The notes under the pieces are model-generated. The model did no database searches. It was not told the DNA's origin and saw only the letters and a program-made list of their open reading frames with translations. From NCBI RefSeq assembly GCF_005144585.1, contig NZ_SSMQ01000029.1, positions 1 through 64,000 of the forward strand: DNA of 64,000 nucleotides. The letters are read 5' to 3'. Of the stretch, positions 63,367-64,000 are shown piece after piece. This DNA is from Polyangium fumosum (GTDB lineage Bacteria > Myxococcota_A > Polyangia > Polyangiales > Polyangiaceae). The translations under genes and the position numbers were made by a program. Numbering within the stretch: position 1 is the first letter of the stretch; every line of letters begins with the position of its first letter.

Positions 63367-64000
63367 ATGCTGAGCAGATTTACGGGGGAACAAGGTCGTC
63401 GCCGGCTCGAGGAGGCGCTACGCGAGCAGTCGGTGGTCGCGCACGATGCGCAGGTCGCCAGCGAGGTCGCCGGCTCCGTGACGCTCAAGAGGTACGAGCC
63501 GGGCGAAGCCGTGATCACCCAGGGGAACACGGACACCGACCTGTGTCTCATCCTAGCGGGAGTGGTGGGAGTCGAGATCAACGGCCGCGAGGTCGCCAGG
63601 CGTCGCGCCGGTCAGCACGTCGGGGAGATGGGCATGATCGACCCCTCCGTCAAACGCAGCGCGACGATCCGCGCGATCGAGGAGACCGTGGTCGCGTCGA
63701 TCGACGAGCCGGCCTTCACTGCGATTGCCGACCGCCACCCCGTCGTGTGGCGCAGGCTCTCGGTCGATCTTGGCAAAAGGCTTCGGGAGCGCGGCGAGCT
63801 GGTCAAACCGTCGAACGAGAGACCTGTCGTCTTCATCGGCTCGACCGTCGAGCGGTTACCTGTCGCACGCGCTATCCAGGCCGCATGCCAACACGACCCG
63901 TGGACCACGCGGCTGTGGACCGATGGTGTCTTCGGTGCCGGCCAGACCCCTATCGAGTCGCTTGCCGCACAGCTCCATTCGCTGGACTTCGGACTTCTCG
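63367..64000 (+). CDS. Cyclic-nucleotide-binding/TIR effector, Pycsar PycTIR-like (runs off the window)
   Basis: 211 aa visible and open to the window end, from ATG 63367 (AAGGG upstream). Residues 1-135 form a cyclic-nucleotide-binding domain: KRYEPGEAVITQGNTDTDLC, GEMGM with Glu87, and KRSATIRA with Arg97 in the phosphate-binding cassette. Residues 152-211 begin a TIR domain of the CAP12/Pycsar type (RPVVFIGSTVERLPVARAIQ, LWTDGVFGAGQTPIESL, LDFGLL). CNBD plus TIR is the design of PycTIR, the NAD-depleting effector of the Pycsar antiphage system. The cyclase gene would be expected just beyond 64000. Confidence 0.82.
   Translation, partial: MLSRFTGEQGRRRLEEALREQSVVAHDAQVASEVAGSVTLKRYEPGEAVITQGNTDTDLCLILAGVVGVEINGREVARRRAGQHVGEMGMIDPSVKRSATIRAIEETVVASIDEPAFTAIADRHPVVWRRLSVDLGKRLRERGELVKPSNERPVVFIGSTVERLPVARAIQAACQHDPWTTRLWTDGVFGAGQTPIESLAAQLHSLDFGLL

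Noticed and set aside
1-64000. CRISPR array or rRNA
   Set aside because: No regularly spaced repeats of the right length and no rRNA-like sequence were seen.

Overview
This window looks like chromosomal DNA of a GC-rich myxobacterium, most likely order Polyangiales. The reasons are the GTG/TTG-start-rich, high-GC3 coding style, serine/threonine kinase and FHA-sigma54 signalling, Cys-rich lipoproteins with alanine/proline linkers, dispersed contractile-injection genes, STAND/WD40 proteins, and an ECF sigma factor with a C-terminal membrane tail. No rRNA was seen and only one tRNA.

Layout. (1) 77-4485: the edge of an extracellular contractile injection system (eCIS): a DUF4157 cargo protein fused to an L,D-transpeptidase-like domain, the AAA+ ATPase (Pvc15/Afp15 type) and the DUF4255 tube terminator (Pvc16/Afp16 type). 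(2) 4686-6157: a transposase relic, then a coupled pair of a small ADP-ribosylation/crystallin-J1-like protein and a PD-(D/E)XK nuclease-like protein. (3) 6433-11710: a six-gene operon, every junction overlapping, for a Nap/Nas-type molybdopterin oxidoreductase with cytochrome b-like, ferredoxin, Rieske, small membrane and haem lipoprotein subunits. (4) 11896-27407, all minus strand: FHA-sigma54 activator, Ser/Thr kinase-AAA-TPR protein, a 214-aa unknown, YcaO, TfuA, a winged-helix/membrane protein, a P-loop ATPase, a STAND NTPase with 14 WD40 repeats and a C-terminal EAD1 adaptor, and a trypsin-like protease with an N-terminal EAD1. This is the best candidate for an undescribed system: a peptide-modifying TfuA-YcaO pair beside a sensor NTPase that can recruit a protease through matching EAD1 adaptors.

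(5) 28805 to about 39600: an integrative element next to tRNA-Glu. It carries a serine recombinase whose 3' end lies inside the tRNA, a duplicated recombinase N-terminus, a MerR regulator, a P4/D5-type primase-helicase, a J-domain protein, a repeat array with an AT-rich core that may be a replication origin, a sigma-like regulator and, possibly as cargo, a caspase-family protease. The right-hand attachment site was not found. (6) 40084-48490: a type VI secretion island with TPR-like protein, VgrG, immunity protein and PAAR-RHS polymorphic toxin with a restriction-endonuclease-like tip. (7) 48679-53238: Cys-rich lipoproteins, a secreted protein and an ECF sigma factor. Two near-identical 31-bp promoter-like boxes flank the sigma gene. 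(8) 53656-56643: a coupled operon of winged-helix, XRE and small DNA-binding-like proteins; its last member is an internal duplication of a domain also found in the region-4 cluster. (9) 56701-61518: lipoproteins, an XRE regulator with a paired operator, a YccF membrane protein and a TupA tungstate-binding protein. (10) 61519-64000: a decayed stretch with an inverted-repeat element, an HNH endonuclease, and, cut by the window end, a cyclic-nucleotide-binding/TIR protein of the Pycsar effector (PycTIR) type.

Defence, conflict and secretion genes dominate: eCIS, STAND/EAD1, RHS/VgrG, caspase and Pycsar-like effector are interspersed with one respiratory operon and ordinary envelope genes. All functions are inferred from reading the translated sequence; no database search was possible.
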